64,000 bases of DNA from Sphingomonadales bacterium (GCA_017309275.1 JAFKLT010000040.1:1-64000); one strand, 5' to 3'. Shown: positions 41,242 to 50,026, numbered from the stretch's first letter. Translations and numbers: made by a program. The notes: generated from the letters alone by a model not told the origin.

Positions 41242-42570
41242 ATGACCGGCACCACCACCACCCCGATCGATGACGCGGCGCCCGTGCGCATGCCCTATGG
41301 CCCGCTGTTCCTGCTGATGATCGTCTATGCGTTCAACATGCTCGACCGGCAGATCGTGACGATCCTCGTCGAACCGATGAAGGCCGACCTCGGCCTGGCC
41401 GACTGGCAGATCGGGATGATCAGCGGCCTCGCCTTCGCGCTCTTCTATACGTTGCTAGGCATTCCGCTCGCGCGCATCGCCGATCGCGGGAATCGCGTCG
41501 GGATGATCGCGATCGCGTTGTTCGTCTGGAGCGGTTTTACCGCGCTGTGCGGCCTTGCGCGCAACTTTACCGAACTGCTGCTCGCGCGGATCGGCGTCGG
41601 GGTCGGCGAAGCCGGCTGCACCCCCGCCGCGCACAGCTTGATCACCGATTATGTCCCGCGCGAACAGCGCGGCCGCGCGCTGGCGCTCTATTCGCTCGGC
41701 GTGCCGGTCGGCTCGCTCGCGGGGCTGGTTCTCGGCGGCATATTGCTCGCGAGCCTCGGCTGGCGCGCCGCCTTCCTGATCGCGGGCATTCCCGGCATCC
41801 TGCTGGCGGCGATCGTCTGGTTCACGCTCGACGAGCCGCGCAAGCGCACGATCGCGGTCCAGGCCGCCACGCCGCACATGCCGCTGGGCGAAGTGCTCGC
41901 GACGCTCCGCCGGCTGCCGAGCTTCTGGCTTATCTCGTTCGGCACGGCGATGGGCGCGTTCGGCTATTATGGCCAGGCATCCTTCTTCGGCTCGCTCTAC
42001 ATGCGCACCCATGTCGCGGGGATCGACGCGATGGCGGCGAGTTGGGGCGTGCCGGCGACGGTGTTCCTGGGAATCAGCCTGGGCCTGATCGTCGGGCTGG
42101 TCGGCATGGTGGGGACTTTCGTCGGCGGCCAGCTCGCCGATCGCGCCGCCCGGCGCGGGATCCAAGGCTATACGCTGGTCCCTTCTACCTCGCTCGTCGT
42201 GGCAGCACCGCTCTTCGCAGGCGCGGCGCTCGCCGATACGGTGCCGCTGTCCTTCGCTTTTCTGAGCGGCGCGATCTTCGTCCACGCGCTGAATTATGGA
42301 TCGGTCTTTGCCTCGGTCCAGACGCTCGTCCCGCCGCGCGTGCGCGCGATGGCGGCGGCGGTGCAATTGTTCGTCACCAACGCGATCGGTCTGGCGCTCG
42401 GCCCCCTGTTCGTCGGCGTCGCGAGCGACCTGCTCGCTCCTGCGCTGGGCAGCGAACAGGGGCTGCGCGCCGCGATGGCGCTCGTCGCGCTGCCGCTCGC
42501 GGTCGGGTCGCTGCTCTTCTGGCTCGCCGGCCGCCGCATCGCGGCCGACGAGGCGCGCGAGACAGCCTAG
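41242..42570 (+). CDS. MFS transporter
   Basis: Major facilitator with 12 predicted membrane segments in 442 residues. It starts with the family opening LFLLMIVYAFNMLDRQIVTI (typical of sphingomonad spinster/organic-acid MFS proteins). It has the motif A-like LARIADRGNRVG, then ARIGVGVGEAGCTPAAHSLI, and ends in LLFWLAGRRIAADEA. It would carry the pathway compound or a product across the inner membrane. I chose the ATG at 41242 with a ggagagg site; an in-frame ATG at 41206 is possible. Its stop overlaps the convergent acyl-CoA dehydrogenase gene by four bases. Confidence 0.9.
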   Translation: MTGTTTTPIDDAAPVRMPYGPLFLLMIVYAFNMLDRQIVTILVEPMKADLGLADWQIGMISGLAFALFYTLLGIPLARIADRGNRVGMIAIALFVWSGFTALCGLARNFTELLLARIGVGVGEAGCTPAAHSLITDYVPREQRGRALALYSLGVPVGSLAGLVLGGILLASLGWRAAFLIAGIPGILLAAIVWFTLDEPRKRTIAVQAATPHMPLGEVLATLRRLPSFWLISFGTAMGAFGYYGQASFFGSLYMRTHVAGIDAMAASWGVPATVFLGISLGLIVGLVGMVGTFVGGQLADRAARRGIQGYTLVPSTSLVVAAPLFAGAALADTVPLSFAFLSGAIFVHALNYGSVFASVQTLVPPRVRAMAAAVQLFVTNAIGLALGPLFVGVASDLLAPALGSEQGLRAAMALVALPLAVGSLLFWLAGRRIAADEARETA

Positions 42571-43679
42571 CGCGTCAATTCGGCGAAGCGCGCCTTGTGA
42601 TGGTCGCGGTCGCCATGCGCCAAGTCGAGCATCATCTGGCGGCGCAAATGGTGGCTGACGACCAGCTCCTCGCTGGTCCCGACGCCGCCGTGGAGCTGCA
42701 CCGCCTGCTGCGCCACCGCGATGCCGCATTGCGCGACGCGCACTTTCGCAGCGGCGATCAGCGAAGAGGCCGCGCCGCCGCTGGCAAGCTGTGACGCGGC
42801 GACCATCGTCAGCGCGCGCGCTTCCTCGCATGCGACGCTCATGTCGACGACCTTGTGCTGGACGACCTGAAAGCTGCCGATGGGCGCGCCGAACTGCTGC
42901 CGCGTGCGGACATAGTCGAGCGTTGCCGCCACCGCGGCCTCCATCGACCCCACCGCTTCCGCCAGATGCGCGACGATTGCGCGATCGAGCGCGGCGTCGA
43001 TACGGTCCGCTGCGCCGCCGATCGCACCGACCGGGATCGCCGCGACATCGACCAGATCGAGGCTGCAATGCCGATGCCCGTCGACCGAACGGAAACGGCG
43101 GACGGTCAGGCCGTCGGCGCTGCGCGGGACGAGGAACAGGCTGACGCCTTCGCGTTCGCCCGAAACGCCGGCCGTCCGCGCCGACACCAGATACCAGTCG
43201 GCGTCGGCCCCGTCCTCGACATGCGCCTTGCCGCCCGTCACGTTGAACCGGTCGCCGTCGGCCTGTGCCGCGGCCCTGATCGATGCGACGTCAAAGCCCT
43301 CATCCTCGATCAGCGCGGCGGCGATGCGCACCTGGCCCGTCCCGACCTGTTCGAGCAGCGCGGTGCAATGAGCGCCGCCATCCTGCATCAGGGCGGGCGC
43401 CAACACGCAATGACTGACATAGGCCTCGGTCATCAGGTGGCGGCCAAAGCCCTCCATGATCGCCATGATCTCGACCGGACCGCCGCCGAGGCCGCCATCG
43501 CTCTCCGCGATCGGCAGCATCAGCCAGCCGAGTTCGGCCATCTGCGCCCAGCGCCGCGCGGTACCCTCGGCCCCTTCGGCCAGCCGTTTCAGCCGATCGG
43601 CTGCGCTCCATTGCTCCTCGCCGAAACGCTCGACACTGTCGCGCAGCATCTGCTGCTCGTCGTTGAACGCGAACTGCAT
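42567..43679 (-). CDS. Acyl-CoA dehydrogenase, subunit-like (370 aa)
   Basis: Acyl-CoA dehydrogenase fold: N-terminal helical domain (FAFNDEQQMLRDSVERF), middle beta domain with weak flavin motifs, and C-terminal helical domain (VRTRQQFGAPIGSFQVVQHK, QLHGGVGTSEELVVSHHLRR). It lacks the usual EGTSxIQR flavin/catalytic segment at the end, finishing DRDHHKARFAELTR. Paired twelve bases downstream of a second, more complete dehydrogenase, it resembles the subunits of heteromeric dehydrogenases known from steroid side-chain breakdown (FadE28/FadE29 type). Confidence 0.87.
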   Translation of the reverse strand: MQFAFNDEQQMLRDSVERFGEEQWSAADRLKRLAEGAEGTARRWAQMAELGWLMLPIAESDGGLGGGPVEIMAIMEGFGRHLMTEAYVSHCVLAPALMQDGGAHCTALLEQVGTGQVRIAAALIEDEGFDVASIRAAAQADGDRFNVTGGKAHVEDGADADWYLVSARTAGVSGEREGVSLFLVPRSADGLTVRRFRSVDGHRHCSLDLVDVAAIPVGAIGGAADRIDAALDRAIVAHLAEAVGSMEAAVAATLDYVRTRQQFGAPIGSFQVVQHKVVDMSVACEEARALTMVAASQLASGGAASSLIAAAKVRVAQCGIAVAQQAVQLHGGVGTSEELVVSHHLRRQMMLDLAHGDRDHHKARFAELTR

Positions 43680-43691
43680 CGATCTTCTCCC

Positions 43692-44873
43692 TCAAAGCCC
43701 CAGCGCGCGGCGCGCGATGATGTTGCGCTGGATTTCGCTCGACCCGCCATAGATGGTGGTGACGCGCGCATAGAGCGCGCCCTGCAGCGCGAGCGGCATG
43801 TCCTGCGGCGGCGCGGCGCCCTCGTCGAGCGCAGCGAAATGCTGCGCCTTCGGTCCCAGCGCCTCGACCCACAGCGCGGTCGCCTGTTGCGTCAGTTCGG
43901 ACCAGCGCAGCTTGACCATCGATCCCCGTGGCCCCGAATCGGCCCCCGCCGCCGCATCGGCCATCAGGCGAAGCACCATCGCCTGCACCGCCAGCGCCTC
44001 GATCTCGACCTGCGCCAGCTTGGCGCGGAACTCGGGCTTGTCGATCAGCAGGCCGCCCGTCGTCCGGCGGCGCGTCGCGGCTTCGCGCACGGCGCGCAGC
44101 GTCTGCGGCAGGAACATCGCGGTCGCCGCCGCGACCATGCGCTCGCGGTCGAGCAGCACCTTGCCGTAATTCCAGCCCATGCCCTCTTCACCGACCAGAT
44201 TGGCGGCGGGAATGCGCACATCGTCGAGGAACACCTCGTTCGTGTGATGCTTTTCGTCGAGCGTGTGGATCGGGCTGATGCGGATACCGGGCGTATCCAT
44301 GTCGACCAGCATCAGCGAGATGCCCTGCTGCCGCCGCCCCTCGGTCGAGGTCCGGGCGAGCACGAACATCCGGTCCGCGACGTGCGCGTAGCTGGTCCAC
44401 ATCTTGTGGCCGTTGATCACATAATCGTCGCCGTCGCGCGTCGCGCGGGTGCGCAGCGCGGCAAGGTCGGACCCGGCGCCGGGTTCCGAATAGCCCTGGC
44501 ACCACCAATCCTCGCCGGAGATGATGCGCGGCAGGTAGAAATCCTTCTGCGCCTGGCTGCCATAGGTGAAGATGATCGGCCCGATCAGCTCCAGGCCCTG
44601 GTGGAACTGTGCCGGCGCATCGGCGGCCGAAGCCTCCGACCAGAAAATGTGAAGCTGCTGCGGCGTCCAGCCGGTGCCGCCATATTCCTTGGGCCAGGTC
44701 GGCGCGCCCCAGCCGCGATCGGCGAGGCGGCGCTGATAGGCGACAAGATTTTCGGGCGACAGGCGCAGGCCCGCGCGAACGGTCGTCTTCCACTCTTCGG
44801 GGATCGAGTCCGCGAAGAAGGCACGCACCTCCTGCTGAAAAGCCCGGTCTTCCGGGGCGAGATCCAGATTCAT
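43692..44873 (-). CDS. Acyl-CoA dehydrogenase (393 aa)
   Basis: A full-length acyl-CoA dehydrogenase that would introduce a 2,3 double bond into an acyl-CoA. Motifs: WGAPTWPKEYGGTGWT, QGYSEPGAGSDLAALRTRA (flavin loop), INGHKMWTSYAHVADRMFVL, and C-terminal TIYGGSSEIQRNIIARRALG. The position of the straight-chain catalytic Glu (YEG) is Gly (YGG), as in the FadE29-like group where the base lies elsewhere or in the partner. Start at the ATG at 44873 with a gggaga site. Upstream gene of the dehydrogenase pair, divergent from a CoA ligase. Confidence 0.9.
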   Translation of the reverse strand: MNLDLAPEDRAFQQEVRAFFADSIPEEWKTTVRAGLRLSPENLVAYQRRLADRGWGAPTWPKEYGGTGWTPQQLHIFWSEASAADAPAQFHQGLELIGPIIFTYGSQAQKDFYLPRIISGEDWWCQGYSEPGAGSDLAALRTRATRDGDDYVINGHKMWTSYAHVADRMFVLARTSTEGRRQQGISLMLVDMDTPGIRISPIHTLDEKHHTNEVFLDDVRIPAANLVGEEGMGWNYGKVLLDRERMVAAATAMFLPQTLRAVREAATRRRTTGGLLIDKPEFRAKLAQVEIEALAVQAMVLRLMADAAAGADSGPRGSMVKLRWSELTQQATALWVEALGPKAQHFAALDEGAAPPQDMPLALQGALYARVTTIYGGSSEIQRNIIARRALGL

Positions 44874-44955
44874 CGTAGCGTCTCCCATCACTTGCACGCG
44901 GGCTTAGCCGCAGCACGCGCCCGCTGGCTCGCCGGGGGCGGATGGGCCCGCCAAT

Positions 44956-44969
44956 TTCGCAAATGTGAT
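44956..44969. promoter_or_regulatory. Operator-like motif in the dehydrogenase/CoA-ligase divergent region
   Basis: TTCGCA-AA-TGTGAT, an imperfect inverted repeat flanked by caat and attg arms, in the 185-base gap between divergent genes. Same form as the palindrome upstream of the IclR gene. Inferred operator. Confidence 0.4.
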
Positions 44970-45058
44970 TGTCGCCGCGTGCGGGGTGCGGCGCTTCGCG
45001 CCAGCGTCGCGCTGGGCAATCGTCCTTTCCAATCAAGTCATTGAAAGGGAGATACGGG

Positions 45059-46711
45059 ATGCACGGCCTGATGCAGGCGCAGCAATTGACGACCGCGATG
45101 CTGATTCGCCACGCGGCGACCAACCATCCGCGGCGCGAGATCGTCTCGCGGAGCGCGGACGGATCGCTGGTGCGATCGAACTGGCAAACGGTCGAACGCC
45201 ACGCCCGCCATATCGCCGCCGGCCTTGCCGACCTGGGTCTGCGCCCCGGCGACCGCGTCGCGACGCTGGCGTGGAACCGGCTGCCCCATCTGGAGCTCTA
45301 TTATGGCGTCAGCGGCGCCGGAATGGTGCTTCATACCGTGAATCCGCGGCTGTTCCCCGAACAGATTCGCTACATCATCGATCATGGCGGCGCGCGCGTC
45401 CTGTGCATCGATCCCGACCTGCTCGCCATCGTCGAGCCGATGCTGGCCGATCTGCCGAAGATCGAGCGCGTCATCGTCCTCTCCGATCAGGCCGACTTGC
45501 CCAAAACCGGCATCGCCGATCCGATTTCGTATCAGAGCCTCATCGCCGGGCCGCGCGCGATCGACGGATGGCCCGATATCGACGAGAACAGCGCCAGCGC
45601 GCTTTGCTATACCAGTGGAACCACCGGCAATCCCAAGGGCGTGCTCTACAGCCACCGGTCGACCGTGCTGCATGCGATGAGCGCGCTGGCGAACGACAGC
45701 ATGTCGCTGGGTGCCGCCGATTCGATCCTGGTCGTCACCCCGCTGTTTCACGTCAACGCGTGGGGCATTCCCTATTCGGCCGCGATGGCCGGGTCGAAGC
45801 TGGTTCTTCCCGGCTCGGCGCTCGACCCCGTCTCGCTCTTCGAACTGATGCGCGGAGAAGAGGTCAGCTTCTCGCTCGGCGTCCCGACGATCTGGTTCGC
45901 CTTTCTCGACCATCTGGAGCGCGACCGGTCGCCCGAAGAGCGGCGGGCGCTGAAGCTCGATCGCATCTTCACCGGCGGCGCGGCGACGCCGCGGTCGCTG
46001 ATCGAACGGTTCCGCGCCCTGCTCGGGGTCGAGACGATGCAGGCGTGGGGAATGACCGAAACGAGTCCTGTTGCGACCGTCTGTCGCCCGCTGGCGCACC
46101 ACGCCGACCTGCCCGACGAGGCGCAGGTCGACCTTCGCGCGCTTCAGGGGCGCGCGGTCTTTGGCGTCGAACTGCGTATCGAGGACGAGGATGGGAGCGA
46201 ACTGCCGCGCGACGGCGAAGCGGCCGGGCTGCTGAAAGTGCGCGGGCCGTGGGTGCTCAGCGCCTATCACGGCCAGCCCGCGGGCAGCGCGCTCGACGCC
46301 GACGGCTGGTTCGATACCGGCGACGTCGCAAGGATCGATCCCGACGGCTTTCTTCAGATCACCGACCGCGCCAAGGATGTCATCAAGTCGGGCGGCGAAT
46401 GGATTTCATCGATCGACCTCGAAAATGCCGCCGTGGCGCACCCACAGGTCGCCGAGGCCGCGGTGATCGGCGTCGCACACCCCAAATGGCAGGAACGCCC
46501 GCTGCTGCTGGTACAGCTCCACCCCGGCGCGTCGTGCACGAAGGACGAGATCATGGCCTTTCTGGCCAAGAAGGTCGCCCGCTGGTGGCTGCCCGACGAT
46601 ATCCTGTTCGTCAACGCCCTGCCGCACACCGCGACCGGCAAATTGCTGAAGACCGAGCTTCGCAAGCGCCACGGCGATCATTTCGCCGCGGCGCCCGACG
46701 CCGTCACCTGA
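45059..46711 (+). CDS. Long-chain/medium-chain fatty acyl-CoA ligase
   Basis: A 550-residue AMP-forming ligase of the AlkK-like type. P-loop [17 protein letters not shown], then [75 protein letters not shown], and the final Lys in [11 protein letters not shown]. It activates a carboxylate for beta-oxidation by the adjacent dehydrogenases. An aaaggga site precedes the ATG. The stop overlaps the convergent DUF3237 gene by eight bases. Confidence 0.92.
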   Translation: MHGLMQAQQLTTAMLIRHAATNHPRREIVSRSADGSLVRSNWQTVERHARHIAAGLADLGLRPGDRVATLAWNRLPHLELYYGVSGAGMVLHTVNPRLFPEQIRYIIDHGGARVLCIDPDLLAIVEPMLADLPKIERVIVLSDQADLPKTGIADPISYQSLIAGPRAIDGWPDIDENSASALCYTSGTTGNPKGVLYSHRSTVLHAMSALANDSMSLGAADSILVVTPLFHVNAWGIPYSAAMAGSKLVLPGSALDPVSLFELMRGEEVSFSLGVPTIWFAFLDHLERDRSPEERRALKLDRIFTGGAATPRSLIERFRALLGVETMQAWGMTETSPVATVCRPLAHHADLPDEAQVDLRALQGRAVFGVELRIEDEDGSELPRDGEAAGLLKVRGPWVLSAYHGQPAGSALDADGWFDTGDVARIDPDGFLQITDRAKDVIKSGGEWISSIDLENAAVAHPQVAEAAVIGVAHPKWQERPLLLVQLHPGASCTKDEIMAFLAKKVARWWLPDDILFVNALPHTATGKLLKTELRKRHGDHFAAAPDAVT

Positions 46712-47174
46712 TCGCGAAGACGTGATACATCGGGCCGTCGTCGGTGCGCATGCCATTGGCGACGGCTACGACCCGGTTCAGCCAGTCATAATCGGGATGC
46801 GCGGTGACGAAACGCGGCGTCGTGCGAAGATAAAGGTCTTCGTACGGCCCGGGCTCGCGCCGCGCGAACCGCTGCGCCGCCTCGGGCGAGGTCGGGACGG
46901 TCAGCCCGGTATAATGCATGGCGATCCGCGCGCCATCGTCGGTTTCCAGCGAGGTGCGGACGTCGATGATCATCGTCCCGTCGGCGCGCCACGTCACCCA
47001 GTCCGCCCCGTCGGGCATCACCCGGCCGCGCAGCCGCTCGCCCTCGAACGTCCCGCCGTGCACCGGGAATATCCCCAGCCGGCTTTCACCGCCGATCGGC
47101 TGCGCCTGATCATAGGCGACGTTCAGCCGCATCACGAACAGCGGCTCCCACGCAAGCGTCTCGATTCCCATCAT
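46704..47174 (-). CDS. DUF3237-family protein
   Basis: A 156-residue protein with a lipocalin-like beta pattern typical of DUF3237: LFVMRLNVAYDQAQPIGGES, GIFPVHGGTFEGERLRGRVM, GADWVTWRADGTMIIDVRTS, and LYLRTTPRFVTAHPDYDWLN. Function unknown, but the family is common in sphingomonad aromatic and terpenoid gene clusters. The ATG overlaps the stop of the NTF2-like gene (ATGA), so the two are coupled. Confidence 0.85.
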   Translation of the reverse strand: MMGIETLAWEPLFVMRLNVAYDQAQPIGGESRLGIFPVHGGTFEGERLRGRVMPDGADWVTWRADGTMIIDVRTSLETDDGARIAMHYTGLTVPTSPEAAQRFARREPGPYEDLYLRTTPRFVTAHPDYDWLNRVVAVANGMRTDDGPMYHVFAIR

Positions 47175-47704
47175 TCCTCTCCCTTCGCGGCGGCACCGAA
47201 CAGTCGATAGACCGGATCGTCGGGCCAAAGCGCGCCGATCGGCTGGCGATGCGCGAAGCGCTCAGCCTCGCTTTTCTCCGGCGCCGGTCGCTCGTCGAAC
47301 CAGTCGAACACGACGACGCGGTCGGCGACGCGCCATTCGCCGTCGCGCTTTTCGAAACGATCGAGATAGCGGCCGGCCATGTGGACATCGACCAGCGCGC
47401 CCGCGGCGTTCGGCTGACGCTGCAACGCGGTGAAATAGCTTTCGACCGCCGCTTCGTCGCCGCGCAGGTCGATCAGGATATTGTGGATCTGGTGAATGCC
47501 GCGCTTGATCGCGGGCAGCGCCTTCATCGCCCAGTCGACGAACCCCGACGCACTGCCGCTGTAGGCGCCGTGCGTATCGGTGCCGTCGGGCCAGCATGCG
47601 GACCGCAGCATGGCTTCGTCGGCGCGGTCGATCCCCCGGCAATAGCGATACAGGCAATCGCGAATCATCTCGCGATCCCACAGCTTGGCCACGTCCGGTC
47701 CCAT
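47171..47704 (-). CDS. SnoaL/NTF2-like protein
   Basis: A 177-residue cone-shaped NTF2-fold protein of the SnoaL-4 group: MIRDCLYRYCRGIDRADEAM, SACWPDGTDTHGAYSGSASG, HQIHNILIDLRGDEAAVESY, and GRYLDRFEKRDGEWRVADRV. Members are often isomerases, dehydratases or hydroxylase small subunits in ring degradation. The start is either the ATG at 47704 or a GTG three codons earlier with a better-placed aggagagg. It is the last catabolic gene before the tRNA junction. Confidence 0.85.
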   Translation of the reverse strand: MGPDVAKLWDREMIRDCLYRYCRGIDRADEAMLRSACWPDGTDTHGAYSGSASGFVDWAMKALPAIKRGIHQIHNILIDLRGDEAAVESYFTALQRQPNAAGALVDVHMAGRYLDRFEKRDGEWRVADRVVVFDWFDERPAPEKSEAERFAHRQPIGALWPDDPVYRLFGAAAKGEE

Positions 47705-47793
47705 CGAATCCACCCATTCCTCTCCTGCCGTTTGGTACGAAGTTGCCGCAGAATCCCGCCGCCGCCAGAGCGCGGCGCGGCGCATCGGCGATT

Positions 47794-47807
47794 ATCGCGT
47801 AGGTGAT
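47794..47807. promoter_or_regulatory. Operator-like motif upstream of the NTF2-like/DUF3237 unit
   Basis: ATCGCG-TA-GGTGAT, a weaker member of the same motif group, 90 bases upstream of the NTF2-like start. Candidate operator; the left half is a common word in this genome, so support is limited. Confidence 0.25.
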
Positions 47808-47929
47808 GGCATCGGCCGGGCATCACCCGCTTTCGCAAGGTCCATGTTGACGAGCCTCGGGCTCGCATGGCATTGGCAGCGCGCGTCACCGCAAGTCGGG
47901 ACGCTCGATGATCGCCAAATCATTGAAAC

Positions 47930-47968
47930 GCGGGTGTAGCTCAATGGTAGAGCAGAAGCTTCCCAAGC
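47930..47968 (+). pseudogene. Truncated tRNA-Gly (anticodon CCC), prophage attachment site
   Basis: The first 39 or so bases match a tRNA-Gly(CCC). The acceptor 5' strand is gcgggtg, then ta, then the D-arm gctc-aatggta-gagc, then the anticodon arm gaagc with loop ttcccaa. After gc the expected 3' anticodon strand, variable loop and T-arm are missing, so it cannot fold as a tRNA. From 47969 the sequence instead reads gttccgtatccagcc and then ttttccgcca, which itself resembles the 3' end of another tRNA (T-loop-like word and terminal CCA). The break coincides with the left edge of phage genes, so I read it as the left attachment junction. Confidence 0.75.
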
Positions 47969-48207
47969 GTTCCGTATCCAGCCTTTTCCGCCATTTCTGC
48001 TGTAAAACAGCGTGAATTCGCGTCTTTTCTTTTCAATCGGTTACGACCGGTTTGTAAAACATTCTCGGCCGAGCGGGTGAAGGGAATCGGCTCTGGTCGT
48101 CACCTGAATAGCGCGAAGATATAGGCCCGCCGGAAACCTTACATATCCACCATATCCGCTAGGAACCGACGGTGGAACATTGGAGGAACAAAAGGCATAT
48201 AGGTGCG

Positions 48208-48636
48208 ATGCGAATCGCGACCGACAGACTGATCGTGAAGGCGCTCACCGCGCTGGAGGAGGTGAGCCACGAAGCGCGCCGCGCGCCGATCGCGCCCAGC
48301 CATGCGCTACGCTTCGCTCTCGCCTTCCTCTACGCGCACAGCGACGGCCGACGCGATAGCTTTGACAGCTTCTGGCGCGTCGTCACCGACGCCGGCGACC
48401 ACGGGCAACCGACGGAGAACCTGGTCAACGTCGTTCGGTCGAACTATGCCAGCCGCGAGCTCCACGGCATCTATCGCTCGGTTGGGGTCCATCGCTCGAC
48501 CGACATGATCTATTCATGGTCGAAGATCCGACCTCCAGGCAAAACACATACGCCCGACGGGAATCTGATATGCGAGGCTACCTCGCCAACAACCCAGGAT
48601 CCCCAGGTCGGCACCATATCTGAATTCCCAGTTTAG
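48208..48636 (+). CDS. Hypothetical protein next to the attachment site
   Basis: Unrecognised, 142 residues, no signal or membrane segment. It begins MRIATDRLIVKALTALEEVS, has an aromatic/basic middle (DGRRDSFDSFWRVVTDAGDH) and VVRSNYASRELHGIYRSVGVH, and ends in a polar tail. I chose the ATG at 48208; a GTG at 48172 would add twelve residues. Position between the junction and the cargo suggests an element-borne gene. Low certainty of function. Confidence 0.55.
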   Translation: MRIATDRLIVKALTALEEVSHEARRAPIAPSHALRFALAFLYAHSDGRRDSFDSFWRVVTDAGDHGQPTENLVNVVRSNYASRELHGIYRSVGVHRSTDMIYSWSKIRPPGKTHTPDGNLICEATSPTTQDPQVGTISEFPV

Positions 48637-48699
48637 AAAGCAGATGCGAGTATGCTATCCGCTATGCACGCACTCATTGAGGCTAAGAGGGGCTTACAA

Positions 48700-48816
48700 A
48701 TGCCAGAATTCAACGACGGACTTGAAGATGTCGGCCGCAACATCATTCGGGCGGTCGGTGCGACGCTGATCTTTGCGGTAGTCGGGATTGCCGCTCTTAT
48801 CTGGGCGGTAGCGTAG
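48700..48816 (+). CDS. 38-residue single-pass membrane peptide
   Basis: A short frame with a good ribosome site (aagagggg) encoding a polar N-terminus (MPEFNDGLEDVGRNIIRAVG) and one membrane helix (ATLIFAVVGIAALIWAVA). Such peptides are common in phage and toxin/regulatory settings, but the family is not recognised. Its end overlaps the convergent glycosyltransferase gene by 20 bases. Confidence 0.45.
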   Translation: MPEFNDGLEDVGRNIIRAVGATLIFAVVGIAALIWAVA

Positions 48817-50026
48817 ACACGCGATGCGCCAGCAGCTCGGCGCTTCGCGTGTCCTGAAAACCGTTGCGGATCGTTTCGCGGGAAGAGGCGGCAAGGCGCG
48901 TGGCGAGGTCAGGGTTGGTCAGCACTTTTTCGATAGCGCCGGCCATCGCATCAGGACGGCGAGCCTCAACTAGAAATCCGTCTCTGTCATGCTCAACTAG
49001 TTCCTTCACGCCTCCGGCCGACGTGACGACCACGGGCATCTCCAGCGCCATCGCCTCCATGATCGCGACGCCTAGCGGTTCATGCAAACTTGCCAAGGCA
49101 AAGACGTGGCTCGACAACAGCCCATCGACGATCGCGCGTTCGGAGATAGCTCCTGCGAGGGTGACGCTGTCTTGTAGGCCCATGTCATCGACCAGCGCCT
49201 TGAGGGTCCGGTAATATCCGGCTCCGCCCTGCTCGTCTTGGCCGGCGATCGTCAGATGCACAGCGAGACCGCGCTGCTTGAGGATCGCGACGGCACGGAT
49301 AAGGTCGTCATGCCCCTTGCAGGGATTCAGCCGTCCGACGCTATAGAGGCGCGCTACGCCGCTCCCGTCCCAAGCATAGTAAGGCCCGCCGCGCTTGAAC
49401 GTATCGAGATTGACACCCATCGGTGCAATCTCAGCCTTGCCTGCGATCGAAGTGCCCAACTGCTCTTCAAGCTCGGCGAGAAGCTTTTGTGTGATGACGA
49501 CCCCGAATGCTGCGTGCCGCCATTTCTCAGCCTGGTTGGCGCCGTAGTCCGATAAGGGGCCGTGTAAGGTCAGGCTGTAGGGAACGTCGGACAACAGCGA
49601 GGCAAATGCGGTAATGTTCGCAGCGTTCGCGCAGGAGTGAACGTGCATATGCTGCCATCGTCGGTCCTTCGCGATCCTGCCCAGCATCGCACCGAAACCG
49701 GCCATCACGACAATCTCGGCGCGTTGCTTGGCGGAAACGTCCGCGCGCACGATCGAGCGAAGGCACTTTCCCCAGCCAGCCAGACTTGAGCGCACCGATG
49801 CCGCGGCGAGGCCAGCGGCGATCGACATTTTGCCGCCTTCAGCAAGATAGGCGGTCCGGTTCTCGGCTTCTTCACACCATGCATGCGATCTGATGCTGAC
49901 CGGTGGTCGCTGGGTGGAAACGATGTCCACTTCGACGCCCATCTCTTCGAGCCGCTTAATTTCGCGCCAGAAGAATATATGCGTCTGGCCCGGAAATTCG
50001 GGAACGATGTAGCCGATCTTTGCCAT
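48797..50026 (-). CDS. GT4-type glycosyltransferase
   Basis: GT-B fold glycosyltransferase of 409 residues, retaining GT4 family, for exopolysaccharide or O-antigen assembly at the inner membrane face. N-terminal IGYIVPEFPGQTHIFFWREI, middle HSCANAANITAFASLLSDVPYSLTLHG, donor-site motifs LYSVGRLNPCKGHDDLIRA and the EX7E motif EPLGVAIME followed by VVVTSAGGVKELVEHDRDGF. GC content is lower than the chromosome. It is next to an SGNH hydrolase and a second glycosyltransferase at the phage edge, forming a surface-modification cargo. Confidence 0.88.
   Translation of the reverse strand: MAKIGYIVPEFPGQTHIFFWREIKRLEEMGVEVDIVSTQRPPVSIRSHAWCEEAENRTAYLAEGGKMSIAAGLAAASVRSSLAGWGKCLRSIVRADVSAKQRAEIVVMAGFGAMLGRIAKDRRWQHMHVHSCANAANITAFASLLSDVPYSLTLHGPLSDYGANQAEKWRHAAFGVVITQKLLAELEEQLGTSIAGKAEIAPMGVNLDTFKRGGPYYAWDGSGVARLYSVGRLNPCKGHDDLIRAVAILKQRGLAVHLTIAGQDEQGGAGYYRTLKALVDDMGLQDSVTLAGAISERAIVDGLLSSHVFALASLHEPLGVAIMEAMALEMPVVVTSAGGVKELVEHDRDGFLVEARRPDAMAGAIEKVLTNPDLATRLAASSRETIRNGFQDTRSAELLAHRVSTLPPR

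Noticed and set aside
45038-46270. 410-codon minus-strand frame under the acyl-CoA ligase
   Set aside because: Antisense shadow of a gene with complete ANL motifs.
47930-48200. Group I intron inside tRNA-Gly
   Set aside because: An anticodon-loop break could mean an intron, but no 3' half of tRNA-Gly (T-arm and acceptor strand) is found in the following sequence.
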